From Varroa destructor (taxonomy: Eukaryota > Arthropoda > Arachnida > Mesostigmata > Varroidae): a stretch of DNA of 64,000 nucleotides. Below the pieces are notes generated by a model. That model made no database searches, was not told the origin of the DNA, and saw only the letters and a program-made list of their open reading frames with translations. The number at the start of each line of letters is the position of its first letter. Positions within the stretch are counted from its first letter, which is position 1. Where the stretch lies: assembly GCF_002443255.2 (NCBI RefSeq), contig NW_019211454.1, forward strand, positions 29,093,565-29,157,564, given 5' to 3'. Both the position numbers and the translations under genes were made by a program. Of the stretch, positions 1 to 11,279 are shown in pieces.

Positions 1-2540
1 TTGCAGTTTATTTCGATTTCAACTATTAACGACAGCCCAATGGCCACTAATGAAACATACCGCACTCATCATAAAATTCATGATACATAGCTCTTTGTTG
101 TGCTTCTACTCAGACCTAGACCGGTTAGACGTATGTCTCTACCCGATCGTCTGACAGAGCGGGACACCTATATAGGTCCGCATGTATGGATAAATATCTA
201 TATAGCATTATCATTTTTTACTGTACTATCTATACTCCCCTATCCAACGATAGATACTGGGTCGTCACGTGATGATGGCTTGTCGGTAACGAGACTAGTC
301 AGTCACTGTTTGATCTGCAACGATACGGATATGACACTAATAGCATGGTTGGAACACCTGTTCCTGAACAGTTTTCCTGTATTGGATGTATAGTCAGATG
401 GAGCCCAATCGACCTGCTCGACAACTGGGCTGGATTGTAACGCTTCGTAGGCAGTTTAGTGACTTCAATTTATCCTGCATATTATAAGGAAGTGAGTGCA
501 TCAGTAAATGTCCGTACCCTCATCCCTCGCTAACTAAAAAGAGTAGATCTGTTGTTTATTAGCACACAGTATATAAAGCTTCGCTGGAGATTATTTTTAC
601 AAAAAAAAAAACCTACCAAAATGCGTTTGTTTGTAATTTATTCAAGTTCGCCTTAATATGGTCTATTTTTCCTTGTATAGTTGCTAACTTGGTAAGAGAA
701 AATTGGGTTAGTTTATGGGGCAAAGTAGAGGCAAACGCTAGGTGAACATCAGTAAGTTAGGACGGCCGCCCATTTGGCAAACAGTAAAAACAATCGTCCA
801 TCGATTGCTAAACACATATACGTAAAATATAAAGGAGTCTGACTGGAATACTATAAACGTTGTCTCACTGTTACAAGAATCGTCTCACAATACTCCAGCA
901 GCGTTTGTACAGTTTAGCTCACTTATGTGTGGTATAGTTTAAATGGATATCATAATTATTCGTGGAATCAATTTGTTGCCCTTCCTATAGTATGCCGCTT
1001 ATGGGGCTTTTTCAGGATTATGTTATCAGTCAGTGTCGTGCAAAAATTTTGTCATGACCAATATTCTGTGCTGCGTTTCCTTGTTTCAAAATGAACCCTG
1101 CGACTACCACCCTCTGATAATCTCTTCTGTCATATCATCATAAGATCCTGTGCCATTTTTCTGTCTGATATTTGTTGATGGTAATAAACTGAAAAGTTGT
1201 TAGCACATAGAGAAGCAGAAAAAAACAAGAAGATGATTGTGGCCAAGTAACGACGCCAAGCTCGACATGAAGGAGCAAATGAAGACCTGCTGTGACAACA
1301 CCATTCGATATACCTTTCTATTCTAGCCCTGACAATTGTGCCGCAATGAGACGAAATTTCAATAGGATCATTATTCAATTCTTTTTAAAGTACCCGACAC
1401 GCCTCAGGGAGCCAACGCCCCGACAGACCTATAGGCAAGACCGATTAGGTGTCTTATTCAACGCGGGAACGTCAGACTAAAACGTCACAATTGCTAAGCC
1501 CGGTCGCGTCCTCCCGCACTTCACCTATCTAAACATCATTGATCATTCCTTCAATGCTGGTAGTAACAACACCTATAGTTTTTGTGGGAGAATTGTAAAT
1601 TATAATATCTGATATATTGGCTGGGCTCAAGTGTCCTGGATTCTCATAAACCTTGTTAGCTGTCTTGACGTTGTGCGTAGGAAACCTATGGGAGTCTTAA
1701 ATCGAAAAGATACCACAAAGCAGCGATGACCATTATGAATTACTGCAATAGGCATTTGTAGGAAAATAAAAGTTTAGAATTCGTGGGTCGAACGTGCCAC
1801 ATTTTTGGGGCGAACTTACCAAAGTGAAGGTACTCAACAAGCTATATGTCAATAAATTCAAGGTAAACAGAACAGAACTTTCAATACGGATCAGATACAA
1901 AACTCAAGTACGGCTGAGAATGGCAAAAGAAACATATCTCAGTACTGGACGACACACGTATCCACTACGAATTAAGTACAATCCTCTTCCCTGGCGGCAT
2001 ACGGGCCTGCGTACTATATATTCGCTGCGTATTATATATTCGCTCTTACTGCAAGCCAACCTGCAAGTGCATTTAGATAGTTCGGAAAATAATCGTTGAC
2101 TGATAGTAGTAAGCTTCGAGTTGGAAGAATAAATAGAAGGAACATTATCCTAATAGATGGACTGTTCTGAATCCGTTATGCTTTCCTCTGAAGTATATAC
2201 ATGACTATGCAACGAGTACCCAAACGGCACCGATGACAGTTTTATCTGCAGGAATCGATTAAGGAATTGTGTAAGGTATTTTGCTGCTTGTGGGTGCTTT
2301 CAAGGCGCTCAGTGTATGTACTTATTGACGTGCTAAAGCAACGTACTTTCATTGTTTTTATGCCGTACTAACGTTGCAACGGTCTCTCATATTTTGGACG
2401 CAAATCCTGTCCTTTAACGTGCATCATATCTCCTTTATTCGAAGGTTTCCTCTGTTGTTCCGAGCGTGTTACTTTCCGTCATTCTTCAGCTTACTAAGCC
2501 AGGCTTAAAAGATTGCCTTTGGGTTGAGATCTACTTGCCG
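1..2540. other. AT-rich non-coding stretch
   Basis: No reading frame here looks like a gene: the open stretches are at most about 100 codons, and their translations have no recognisable motif. The stretch holds an 11-base A run at 601-611 and an 18-bp tandem duplication at 2007-2042. I see no tRNA, rRNA or transposon signature. It is most simply intergenic or intronic background. Confidence 0.6.
2007..2042. repeat. 18-bp tandem duplication
   Basis: Two adjacent copies of an 18-bp unit, 2007-2024 and 2025-2042, differ at one position (C versus T at unit position 8). The unit starts CTGCGTA and ends ATATTCG. It is too short to be a satellite array; a local slippage duplication is likely. Confidence 0.85.
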
Positions 2541-4400
2541 CCTTACGCTCCCTTTAGAGCTTTCGTTGTTGTTGTCTGAGTATCACGGCGTTGGCAAGAA
2601 CCTTTGAAAGGGGGCTCTAATTGCTCTTACCAAAACACAACGAGAGGGCGCATCTCAATACAAAGCTAAAAACAAGGTAAATCCCTATTGGCTCAAAAAT
2701 CCAGATGTTGATGTTTGCCGGCGTCAATGTGCTCAGGCTCTTCCCTTTTCCCTTTGAAGGCCTTCTTTACTTTTGTCCTGGCCGAAGGATCGCTCATTCG
2801 AGACGGGGTCGTTTCCGTCGTCATTCGCGGATCATCTTCCATCCATCCCCTGGTCACACTGCTGCTGCTGCTACTTTTTGCACCATGAAGGCTCTACGCC
2901 GTGCGTTTCGTCGCCTTCCCTAAAGCTTCGAATTGTGGCATCCGTCTCTTTTTCGCGCTAATCGCAGCACACTCCTGCCAGCCACCCCAGTCAGCAGCAT
3001 CTTCGAATCTGAGGAAAATGATGTAAACCTAAAGAAAGGCAGTGTCACGGTTGTTGTATGAAGGGGCAAGCAGGCAACGGGCCAACCCATCAGCCGAGCT
3101 GGCGAAAGGCGTTATGTTGTACCCCGCTCCGCTCACACCCCTCCATAGACATGTCCTGCATTGGAGCGAGCTCAGTAGATCTGCTGTTGTCGTCGACTTC
3201 GTTATTATTGTGGCCCTCCGCCCAATGTCCCAGCCCAACACATTCCTCAACTGACAGCAGGAGTAGCCTTTGTAGAGGTGTAATCCCTGTGGCTGCTGCC
3301 GTTGACCATGGCCGTCAGTGGGCGTGCCGTTCGCGTTACAGGCTTGGTCGAACACGATAGAAGCAAACACCAACGTCGACCAGTCAGTGAGGACGACTAC
3401 GAAGACGCTGGGGACACAGCAAAACGACGAGCTAGGGGGTCGAAGACAGTGAGAGACAAGAGAGATCGGTGTAAGTTGGCCTCGATGGACGTGGCCGTTA
3501 CTACTACTTTGGCCATGCTGAACTTTCCGTGCGGTGTCGGCGGGACACCCGTAATGACTTCCGCTGTTCTTCCGGGAACGGAATCCCCTACGGCGTCTCC
3601 CCTTTTTCCCGCTTTTGCCTCCTGTCCATGTTCAACTCTAGCAGCAGTCGAATGGCCGAGTTTTCCCATTCCTTAGCTATCACCGCAAAGTTGCTGCTGC
3701 TGTTGTTGCAGCAATACTGTCGTATCTCCCAAGCTCCCACGATGCCCGGGGCTCAGTACAGTTATCGGACGAATGTACCAGCGAGAGTTACGTAGCCGAG
3801 TAAGACATCCCATGCTCCTACCAGCCACAACAGTACCGCTTGCTTGGTAATTTTAGTTGAACCACATGCGTAGTCGGCGGTCAAAAGCAGCTGCCGTAAG
3901 TGTGAACACCTATTGAAAGCTCACACGGTCTAATCTGTACTACAAAAGTACGATGACCTACCATGGTGGACGCCAGCCATCAAAAGAGGCACAAAGGCTA
4001 GTCTGATCGAGCCTGAGACGATGCCCGTTTGCCCCCCCCCCCCCCAAACCACAAACAGAACCACTCAAACTTGCGCTTTAAAGGAGGTCTCAAGTGAGCG
4101 AGCAATGATCACACATTACTACAGAAAGCGTGATCGCCTATAGAATACTGCACAACGCGCTGACCAATTGAAGAGAAGTAGCGTTCGCCTGGCGAAAGCA
4201 AGCTGCCCGACCGGAAACGGAAGTGCGCCTGCTGGACTCAGATACAGAAACTCTCAGCACCTCCCGTTGGTTCCCTAGCTCGGTAGGACCCCACTAGCCC
4301 CCTGTCACGGAAACTTGTCGAGACCTCGTATGAAGGAGTACTTTAAGTGGAATCTGTTTAGGGAGTAGAAACAGTTCCCCCGATGGAGTCATCCACTCTG
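2541..4400. promoter_or_regulatory. GC-richer block, possible promoter or untranslated exon region
   Basis: Base composition shifts upward in G+C and CpG compared with both flanks. Several overlapping short frames are open on both strands at 3.0-3.8 kb, which is what stop-poor GC-rich DNA gives by chance. CTG-type triplets occur near 2860 and 3690, and a 14-base C run lies at 4032-4045. A donor-like GTAAGT lies near 3470. I recognise no protein. A regulatory or 5' untranslated role is inference from composition only. Confidence 0.25.
4032..4045 (+). repeat. C14 homopolymer
   Basis: An uninterrupted run of 14 C. Its length is prone to sequencing and replication error. Confidence 0.9.
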
Positions 4401-7340
4401 TGAAAACACTCGTCGCCGTGTACAGACTAAGCACAAACGACAATCTCGTTAGACAGCACAAAAGAGCGATATTAATAATAAGAATTGATTGCGCCAGACG
4501 TAATCAATTTCTGTTATTATTGTAAAAGATCGTATGGAGCAAAAACGTTTTCTGCCAAGTTCTGCGTATTTCACGTTGTGACGACAGCGCAAGATGCTAA
4601 CGTTATTAGAGTGCACACAGCTGACAGAACGTGTTTCGTGACCCAAGCGTTGATGTGTCTGCCCCGAGTCACGCACACTGACTTAGCTCTCTGTTTGCGT
4701 ATCTTTGTTGCTACATCTTACCATAGCAAAATAAGAAAGTCAACGCGCTTCCCTTCATCTTGAGATCTATTCATTTTCAGCCTGAGAGTATCTACACACT
4801 TTGAATATGATGTGTCGAAACGAGATGTAGAAGCGAACATTTCGCGATTAGTGTTACCGTTAATAGCCGTTAATTGAAAATGCCTTTTCTGCAAGCACAA
4901 GCTATTTTTGTAATTTAGTAGAAGTCAGCCCTTCGTAAAGGGAAAAGCGCATGTTAGACCGGTTTGCAACTGTTTCATCTCATACAAAGGAAGCATTTGT
5001 GTACATATGAGAGTTCGCATATAGAGATATAGCGCATAGCGATTCCGGCTTCGCAAGCCGACGGTTCCGATTCGCGAATGGCTCGGCCGTGTCATACCGT
5101 GCAAACTACCATGTTCATGAAACACGAGGTGAAATAACAATTAACACAGCAGGTTGCCTCCTGAAGCAAGCCGCCATTGTTCCTATTTTGTTTGTGAAGG
5201 GTACTCAGTTTCTGTGTTCCATATATCATCATCGAGCGACATGAGATCGTTGACGGATAGCCATTAAGAAAATTCAAAATTTTTTTCTTCCTCATATCTC
5301 GTTTTTGCGAATCGTAGAGCTGGCGCTCATTGCTATTTGAATATCAAATCGACACTATATATTGATAGTAATGATGATAACAAAATAATAGTAGTAATGG
5401 CAATATTAATTATGGTAATAACCTTATCTCGTGCTGCTCACTCGTTTGGCAAGCCCTAGCATGTGCAAAAAGGGATTATGGGCTGTGCTGTTGGCGCGAG
5501 TCGGATCAGTCAAAAAGAAAGCAGCTTCCAACAGACCCATATGGGCAGTCAGGCAAACGGACGAATGAGCAAGCCAGCAAAAAGAGCCTGGTACATCGCG
5601 TCGTTTATGCGAAGCTACAACCAGCAGGCCCGTCCTGAACTGAACCTTTCCTGCTGTCACGGATTCTGCTCTCGGAAGAGAAACCACCATGAGTAACAGC
5701 AGGGACACAACTCTCAGCGCAACGGTGAGCCGAGCAGCCACACTTGGGCAGATTCACACGATTTTTCTTCGCATTCGGAAGCTTAAATCGATCGGCTGTG
5801 TGTGCACCCTGTTTCGCGCAGAGAGCACAAGTAACCTTCGATAACCAACAAAACGGGATTCAATTCTTATAGATCCTACAGCACGCCCAATGCATTACGC
5901 GCTCACGACGCTGATGAACATATTACTTCGTTGTGTGCAGCATGTACACACAATATCCTATGTCCTCTTCTTGCTTCTCCCCACCGGGAAATAGAGCTAT
6001 ATAGCATTGCAGATGATTGTGGTAATATATTGCGCTATTTAATATTACCGAATAATATATGCAATAAAAGTAATTATGCCAGCATTAAAAAGCCACCACA
6101 GGTATACCTGCTTAATCGCTCAACTTACATGTACACAGTGTTAACAACGATGATAAATTTTGTCTTTGACCCCACCTCTCCTCTAGAAAGCAAACACGTC
6201 GGCAGAACGATACGACTGTAATTATACGACCATAAAACATAAACAAGTAAAACGCAAACAAAATACATCACTAGGAACAACCTTTAGTCTGTCAGTTGAC
6301 CATCGCGCTACAAGTGGCAAGTCTCAAACGAAATTCACCTGTCTTGGGCCGAACTGCTATGCTTCATTGAAGTTTCAGCTTGACGAAGTGTTATCTATCT
6401 TTGTAATTTTTATTTGTTTCGTATTGAATCCCGCCTTCATTTCTGTGACTAATGGATCTTTAGATTACAAATTCGTTGTAGAGATAAGCTCAAAGGTACA
6501 ATTTCAGCGCAACACTCATTAGTTACTAGGAGATGTAAGATATTTAATATCAAATCTGCCCTAGCATCCTGGCCTGAATGTATACATTTCTCTAATAATA
6601 TTGTATGGTACATTTTGTGTTGTTTGATTCGTGACCGATAGATGAATGTTACCTGTTACTGATTATAACTACCGTCTATATCTAACACATTGTGGAAGGA
6701 ATGTCTGGATGAAGTCATTTCTCATAAATTGGATTAAATGATCTGGACAACATTAGCGCGCAGGCGTTTGCATAGTACTCTACGCCGAACGTCCTTCAGA
6801 ACTTTACTCTAAAGCGATAACAGTGTTTCTGAACATTTGCCGCATACCGCTATGCAGAATACCCGTCGCATTTTTTGGGCACCCAAATTAATTTTGTTGT
6901 ATCAGCAAACTAGCTAGTTCATTGAGATAAAGGATCGATGGCGTTATTCTACTACTACTACTACTACTAGAAGCATTATTCACGCCATAACACCCGTTAC
7001 GTCAAGCAACGCGTATGCAGTAAATTTAACTATTCATAGTATTGACGTTTATCACCAATGTGTAGGAAGGAACAACGAATATGACTAGTTAGAGCATTTT
7101 CTCTCACAAGCTTGCGTTTTTAAATGGCTGCGTAATGCTAACGTTCGTCCCCATTCAGAAAGATAAGGACATTTCAAAAAAATGCGCCAAAATAAATTCG
7201 GCTTCCCGCTTGCGTACCCATTCCCGCCGGTGCTGAGATTGGTCTGCTCCCTTTTTTATGCTATCGTTATCCTGTATGGCCACTGGTACAGAAAATATGC
7301 ATCCCTGCTTCTTGATACGGCTGTACGAGAGATCTTTTTG
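4401..7340. other. AT-rich non-coding stretch
   Basis: Nothing here looks coding; the longest open frames (about 105 and 96 codons) have no motif. A CTA triplet run lies at 6949-6969, a perfect 12-bp palindrome (AACTAGCTAGTT) at 6908-6919, and a small stem-loop with 6-bp arms at 5046-5060. Otherwise I see only background. Confidence 0.6.
6949..6969 (+). repeat. (CTA)7 microsatellite
   Basis: Seven uninterrupted CTA units in AT-rich background. Confidence 0.9.
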
Positions 7341-7343
7341 CGG

Positions 7344-7363
7344 GTGTGAGTGTGTGTGTGTGT
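7344..7363 (+). repeat. (TG)n microsatellite
   Basis: Short GT-rich dinucleotide run with one GAG interruption, at the left edge of a GC-richer block. Confidence 0.85.
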
Positions 7364-7662
7364 CCCCTTCACGGACGCTCATCGAATGCGGTCGACGACG
7401 CCATACTATGGATTAAACAAACTCCAGTTCGCCTGCCCATTGGACGAGAAATTCAAACTGCTCGCAGCGCCACCTACGGTAGCTGGCCGAGTTAAAAATA
7501 TGATTGATGTGGCGAGCCGTATGTCTGGTGTAGGCCACACTAGCACTTCGCGCCTTCATTTCGGTGAGTCTCGGTGTGAGCGAATATGCGTGTGTGCAGC
7601 ATGAGAAGCCGACATTGTCGCTTAGTGAGCTGATCTAGACGGCCTAGCTGGCCGGACCAAAC

Positions 7663-8463
7663 CTAAAAGTAAGCGAGGGTGAATGGAAACTCAAGCAAAG
7701 ATAGACGGAGTCGGATCGCGGCTTCAGCGCGAGGCGCCCTTAGGTCATCCTGTATTATACATACTTTACTCATAGGTTGAAAGAGGCTGAAGGCTGCCTC
7801 CGATTGCTGCTGCTTCTCTCTCCGGTCCATCGTTCGGTCGCTGCAGCATTCATCGGTCACCATAATCGGCAGACGGCGACCGGCGACCAGCAGCCGACGA
7901 CGACGATAATGATGATTCCTGATGATGAACAGCTTCGTTCGACGACGACGAGGACCAACGAAAGAAGCAGGCACATGTGTAAGGGGCCTTTTGGCGGGAG
8001 AGAAAGACGAGGAGTAAGATAGAAAGAATGGGTTCGGATGGGAATTATGTATGATGCATACGCTACGATTATAGTGGGACAGACACCTATAACACGGAGT
8101 AGCGCATAGAGAAGCAACGAAGGGGGCGACAACGCACGGACAAAAACAGAAACATCGTTGATCTTCTTGTTCTTGTTTTGGTCGGGCGAAGATAAAGCGA
8201 GCAGCCTGGACTGATGACAGCGTTCTAAGCCGCCGATAGAACAGCAGTGAACGGAAGGACCCCGGGGGATAGGGTGAGGGCATATACCCTGAGATACATC
8301 CATGAGCATGCCATCCGTGCGCACATATGCATGTATAGGAGCTGCTGGCCAATTGTGTTGGTGGCCGAATTATTTTACAGCAAACGCTGTTATCGCTTGA
8401 GGTGGTCAGAAGTGGGCCAATTGCTGAAAGCAACTGCAGCACCAAGAATAATTGCCGGACCAT
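7663..8463 (-). CDS. Longest open frame: possible secreted Cys-rich protein, or chance frame
   Basis: At 266 codons, starting with ATG at 8463, this is by far the longest open frame in the window. Residues 1-20 look like a signal peptide: a basic R at position 3, then a hydrophobic core containing LFLVLQLLSAIGPLL. The rest has about 16 cysteines, including a CFCFCPC cluster near the middle, and two RRRR tracts near residues 175-195. I recognise no family. Against it: the minus strand is pyrimidine-rich and stop-poor here, a second frame of 155 codons is open across 7857-8324 on the same strand, the start context is weak (C at -3), and I see no AATAAA close downstream. A chance frame in biased DNA is at least as likely as a gene. 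Confidence 0.17.
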   Translation of the reverse strand: MVRQLFLVLQLLSAIGPLLTTSSDNSVCCKIIRPPTQLASSSYTCICAHGWHAHGCISGYMPSPYPPGSFRSLLFYRRLRTLSSVQAARFIFARPKQEQEDQRCFCFCPCVVAPFVASLCATPCYRCLSHYNRSVCIIHNSHPNPFFLSYSSSFSPAKRPLTHVPASFVGPRRRRTKLFIIRNHHYRRRRLLVAGRRLPIMVTDECCSDRTMDRREKQQQSEAAFSLFQPMSKVCIIQDDLRAPRAEAAIRLRLSLLEFPFTLAYF

Positions 8464-8587
8464 GGGGCTATGGTGGCAAAACCAGAATAATAATAATGCC
8501 GGATATGACAGGCGAAAGCAAATATGACGGATGATCTCCCCAAAGCGAGCAATCTGATTGGCTGGCTAGCCGCGACAAGGCTCTAAG

Positions 8588-8623
8588 GCTGGCTGGCAGG
8601 CAGGCAGGCAGGCAGACAGGCAG
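8588..8623 (+). repeat. GGCT/GGCA tetranucleotide microsatellite
   Basis: Two GGCT units followed by a run of GGCA units with one GACA variant. Related GGCT/GCTT tetranucleotide runs occur near 41.57 and 44.87 kb. Confidence 0.9.
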
Positions 8624-8866
8624 TGGCAGCGATAGGCAGGGACGAGAAAAACAATAGGAAGGCAGATTTCTCTGATTAAAGCGGACGAATATGGTGCATG
8701 ACGAACAGCAAATGCTGGCTCTCTCTGCCCGTATAAATTAGATCCCTGAAAATCTGCAAAATCATAAGGGTGTTTTGTCTATTCGAATGAATCAAAACTA
8801 AAGAGACCGGACCAAGCCACGAACTAAGCAGACGACACCTTAGCAGTAAAAAATCGAATGTAATTT

Positions 8867-8893
8867 AAAAAAAAAAAAAGCCATTTTTGGCTT
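8867..8893 (-). other. Stem-loop followed by T run (minus strand)
   Basis: Read on the minus strand, AAGCCA and TGGCTT arms with a 4-nt loop (8878-8893) run directly into about 12 T (8867-8879 on the + strand are A). In bacteria this would resemble an intrinsic terminator. In this eukaryote-like context it could at most stop RNA polymerase III, and no small RNA gene is visible upstream. It is probably chance. Confidence 0.3.
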
Positions 8894-9410
8894 ATCTCAC
8901 ATTGATAACTTTCGTAAATGGGTGTGCTGACTCACCTAATTTCTGGCGCACCGGAACTCATTATTTTGCAAGCAATATTGCACGAATTTGTGTTGTCAAT
9001 TAAAAGCAATGTACTAACTATTGTCCGCGTCTCGATTAGATTAAGAGCTGAATGCTTGATTTAGTGGGAAGTATACCGAATATCTTTCATGAACCTGTTG
9101 TGACGGTTCTTCCTCCATTCCATAATGTGAGCTCAGCTCTTGCTTTTGATATCCTTCAGTTTGTCCTTAGGCCACTATTGTACTAATCTGAAAGTCACTT
9201 GACAGTCGAATGAGGGAGCTATCGTTATGAGTCTTATGAAGTTACTTACAGTGGTAAAAACAATGAAGTAAGGCCTCACGTACACATTGATATTGAATGG
9301 TCCTGAGAATTTTCCGCTATCAAAACGCTTTGGTACAGATTAACTGTCGATTGACAAAAGCGTACTACTGCAGCGAAAGAAGAGCAGGGGCCTTACGTTT
9401 TAAAATCGAG

Positions 9411-9450
9411 CTGGGCTCGAAACCATTTGATGATACACACGAAGTCGTAT
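9411..9450 (-). mobile_element. Weak tRNA-like relic
   Basis: On the minus strand a B-box-like stretch (GGTTTCGAGCCCAGC, one extra T against GGTTCGANNCC) follows text loosely similar to the mid part of the SINE-like family seen at 9.6, 24.0, 38.4 and 58.1 kb. No A box is convincing. It could be an eroded fragment or coincidence. Confidence 0.2.
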
Positions 9451-9610
9451 GACTAGAATTTTTTTTAACAACAGAGTTCCGGAAAACAGCAAATAAATAG
9501 CTAAGGTACACGGAGGCTTGGCTAAAAGGACACTATGTGAATAAGATAACAAAACGTACGTACTGCTAGGGAGTCATAGATGTGTGCAAAATCCCCGTCA
9601 TGTAAGGACG

Positions 9611-9683
9611 TCGCGGTGATAGCGTAGTGGGTAACGTGTCTTTCCCGCTAATCTTAGAGAGACGTTGTGGTCCAGCCTCGGGC
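9611..9683 (+). mobile_element. tRNA-derived SINE-like copy (family copy A)
   Basis: A perfect internal promoter A box, TAGCGTAGTGG, fitting TRGYNNARNNG, lies at 9620-9630. A degenerate B-box position follows about 40 bases later (TGGTCCAGCCTCGG, 9668-9681). The run GTGATAG..TAGTGGGT..CGT..CT....CGCTAATCT.AGAGA aligns with the minus-strand copy at 58.1 kb, which supports a dispersed family and not an isolated tRNA gene. The acceptor stem does not pair, so it is not a functional tRNA. The shared 3' tail seen at 38.4 and 58.1 kb is not evident here. Confidence 0.55.
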
Positions 9684-10077
9684 CAAGCATGCTTAAAGTC
9701 AGCCGTCTGTCTGATCGAATGCGTAATGGCGATAACGGACGTAAAACTCGAAACATGGAGAAATCTGTAGGGAAAGGTGAGCCTAATATTAGTATTCGAT
9801 TTGATCGTGTTCTACATTTGGGAATTATTGAGATGTGGATGAACAGATACAGCCGATATGAAATCTACATGCTTTCTAGATGGGATTGTCCGAAACAAGC
9901 TGTAAACACATCCGACTGATACGTATGGGTTCCATAGAAACTGTAGGGCAACGAAATGTTCTGGATATTATACAAAACGGAGAAGGTAGCGTACAGAATG
10001 TAAGAAAATTATTTACCCGTAATAACGAATATTCGTGTCTGTCACATAAACAGTACCGATTTATCGAATATGCCCCA

Positions 10078-10101
10078 TAATAATAATAATAATAATAATA
10101 A
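10078..10101 (+). repeat. (TAA)8 microsatellite
   Basis: Eight uninterrupted TAA units. Confidence 0.95.
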
Positions 10102-10766
10102 GTCGTTCAATTATAATAAGAAACGAGACAGCAAACGATAGTAGCATGAAATGACAAGCAAACTATGACTACGCTATCTGACATTTCGATATATCATTTG
10201 CTACGTAGAAAAAGGTATCGCTACATAATATAGCATGTCAATGTACAATAGCGGTTGGCAGACACCCCTAGCAACAGTAGTACTAACCTCGAGACCAATG
10301 CGAATGCGGCCATAGGATGCATTGTTATTAGGCTTGAATTTAGAAAAGCGCGTAAATTGAAGACAGCAAAACTGGCCAGGAGCCACCCCTCTTAATGCCG
10401 TTCTGTTGCTTTTACTAGATACGATGCTTTCTGCTGGTAAACCTGGCCTGTCATAGTTGCGTGGATAAGAAACAGGAGCCCTCGTCAGGGCAGAGAAAGG
10501 TTTTTCTAGGCGATGCAGACCGCAACACAAGTCGAAAGTGAAGCGGAACGCTTTGTGTCATCTATCGACTCCGCAACAGAACTACCAACAGGCGCTAGCG
10601 GAATCGGGCTGGTTGCTGGCGGCGGCTAAGCAAGCTCGTCTCGCTCGTGTCCGGTGGCAACATCGGGAGGAGCAGACGCCCCACGCCAGCGGTAGTTCGC
10701 TAGGCCCCATTGCTCAGCTAGCGCGTGACAAATCCAAAGGAGCACGCACACTGTAGGTACTCAGAA

Positions 10767-10795
10767 GCAACAGCAACAGCAGCAGCAGCGGCAGC
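10767..10795 (+). repeat. CAG/CAA-type triplet tract
   Basis: Imperfect run of AGC/CAG/CAA triplets. In one frame it would give alanine/threonine runs, in another glutamine. No supporting coding frame is recognised. Confidence 0.85.
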
Positions 10796-11248
10796 AAAAG
10801 CAACGCCGACAACAGTAATCTCAGCAGTAAGAACATTCGCCATCACAACGACCAGCAACAACTCCCACATCGGCAGTAGCGATAACGGCGACCTGCGGCG
10901 GGCGCGGTCGTGGTAAGTTGTTTGGAGAGGAGCAAGTGGCGAGGAGAGACGCGACACGCAAGTAGTCCCTGGTAGAGGACCAAATCGAAAAAAAGGCGAG
11001 AGGAACCAATCGAGACTCTGGGATCGAGGAAAAGGAGCACGTAAAGGGAGAGAATGATAGTACCAACCCGTAGATATGTACAAACAGTATGGCCTTCCGG
11101 CGGCAGGCATGGTTCTGCACGCAGATGCAGGACCGAACGAAGAACAGCGCTGACGCTCGTGCGCGTGTTTGTTTGCCCGCCCTCCTACTGCCACCACTGC
11201 CACCGCTAACGCGACCACCACTTACTCTCTCTGTCCTTTCTCTCATTC

Positions 11249-11253
<5 letters not shown>

Positions 11254-11279
<26 letters not shown>
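11254..11279 (+). repeat. (TC)n microsatellite
   Basis: About thirteen TC units, preceded by imperfect TC-rich sequence from roughly 11225. Confidence 0.95.

Larger units (their letters stand above)
7341..8660. promoter_or_regulatory. GC-richer block with pyrimidine-rich minus strand
   Basis: G+C rises here, and the minus strand is rich in C and T between about 7.8 and 8.3 kb, which removes stop codons from several frames at once. The block contains the 266-codon minus-strand frame described separately, CGA/ACG triplets near 7900-7950 and a GGCT/GGCA microsatellite at its right edge. A donor-like GTGAGT follows position 7563 on the + strand. A promoter or 5' exon role is possible but rests on composition alone. 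Confidence 0.2.
8661..10500. other. AT-rich non-coding stretch with SINE-like copy
   Basis: No convincing coding sequence. The stretch holds an A-run plus stem-loop at 8867-8893, a weak tRNA-like relic near 9411-9450, a better SINE-like copy at 9611-9683, and a TAA microsatellite at 10078-10101. Confidence 0.6.

Noticed and set aside
8867..8893. Bacterial-type intrinsic terminator
   Set aside because: The window has eukaryote-like features throughout and no gene ends there. The hairpin plus A/T run is probably chance.
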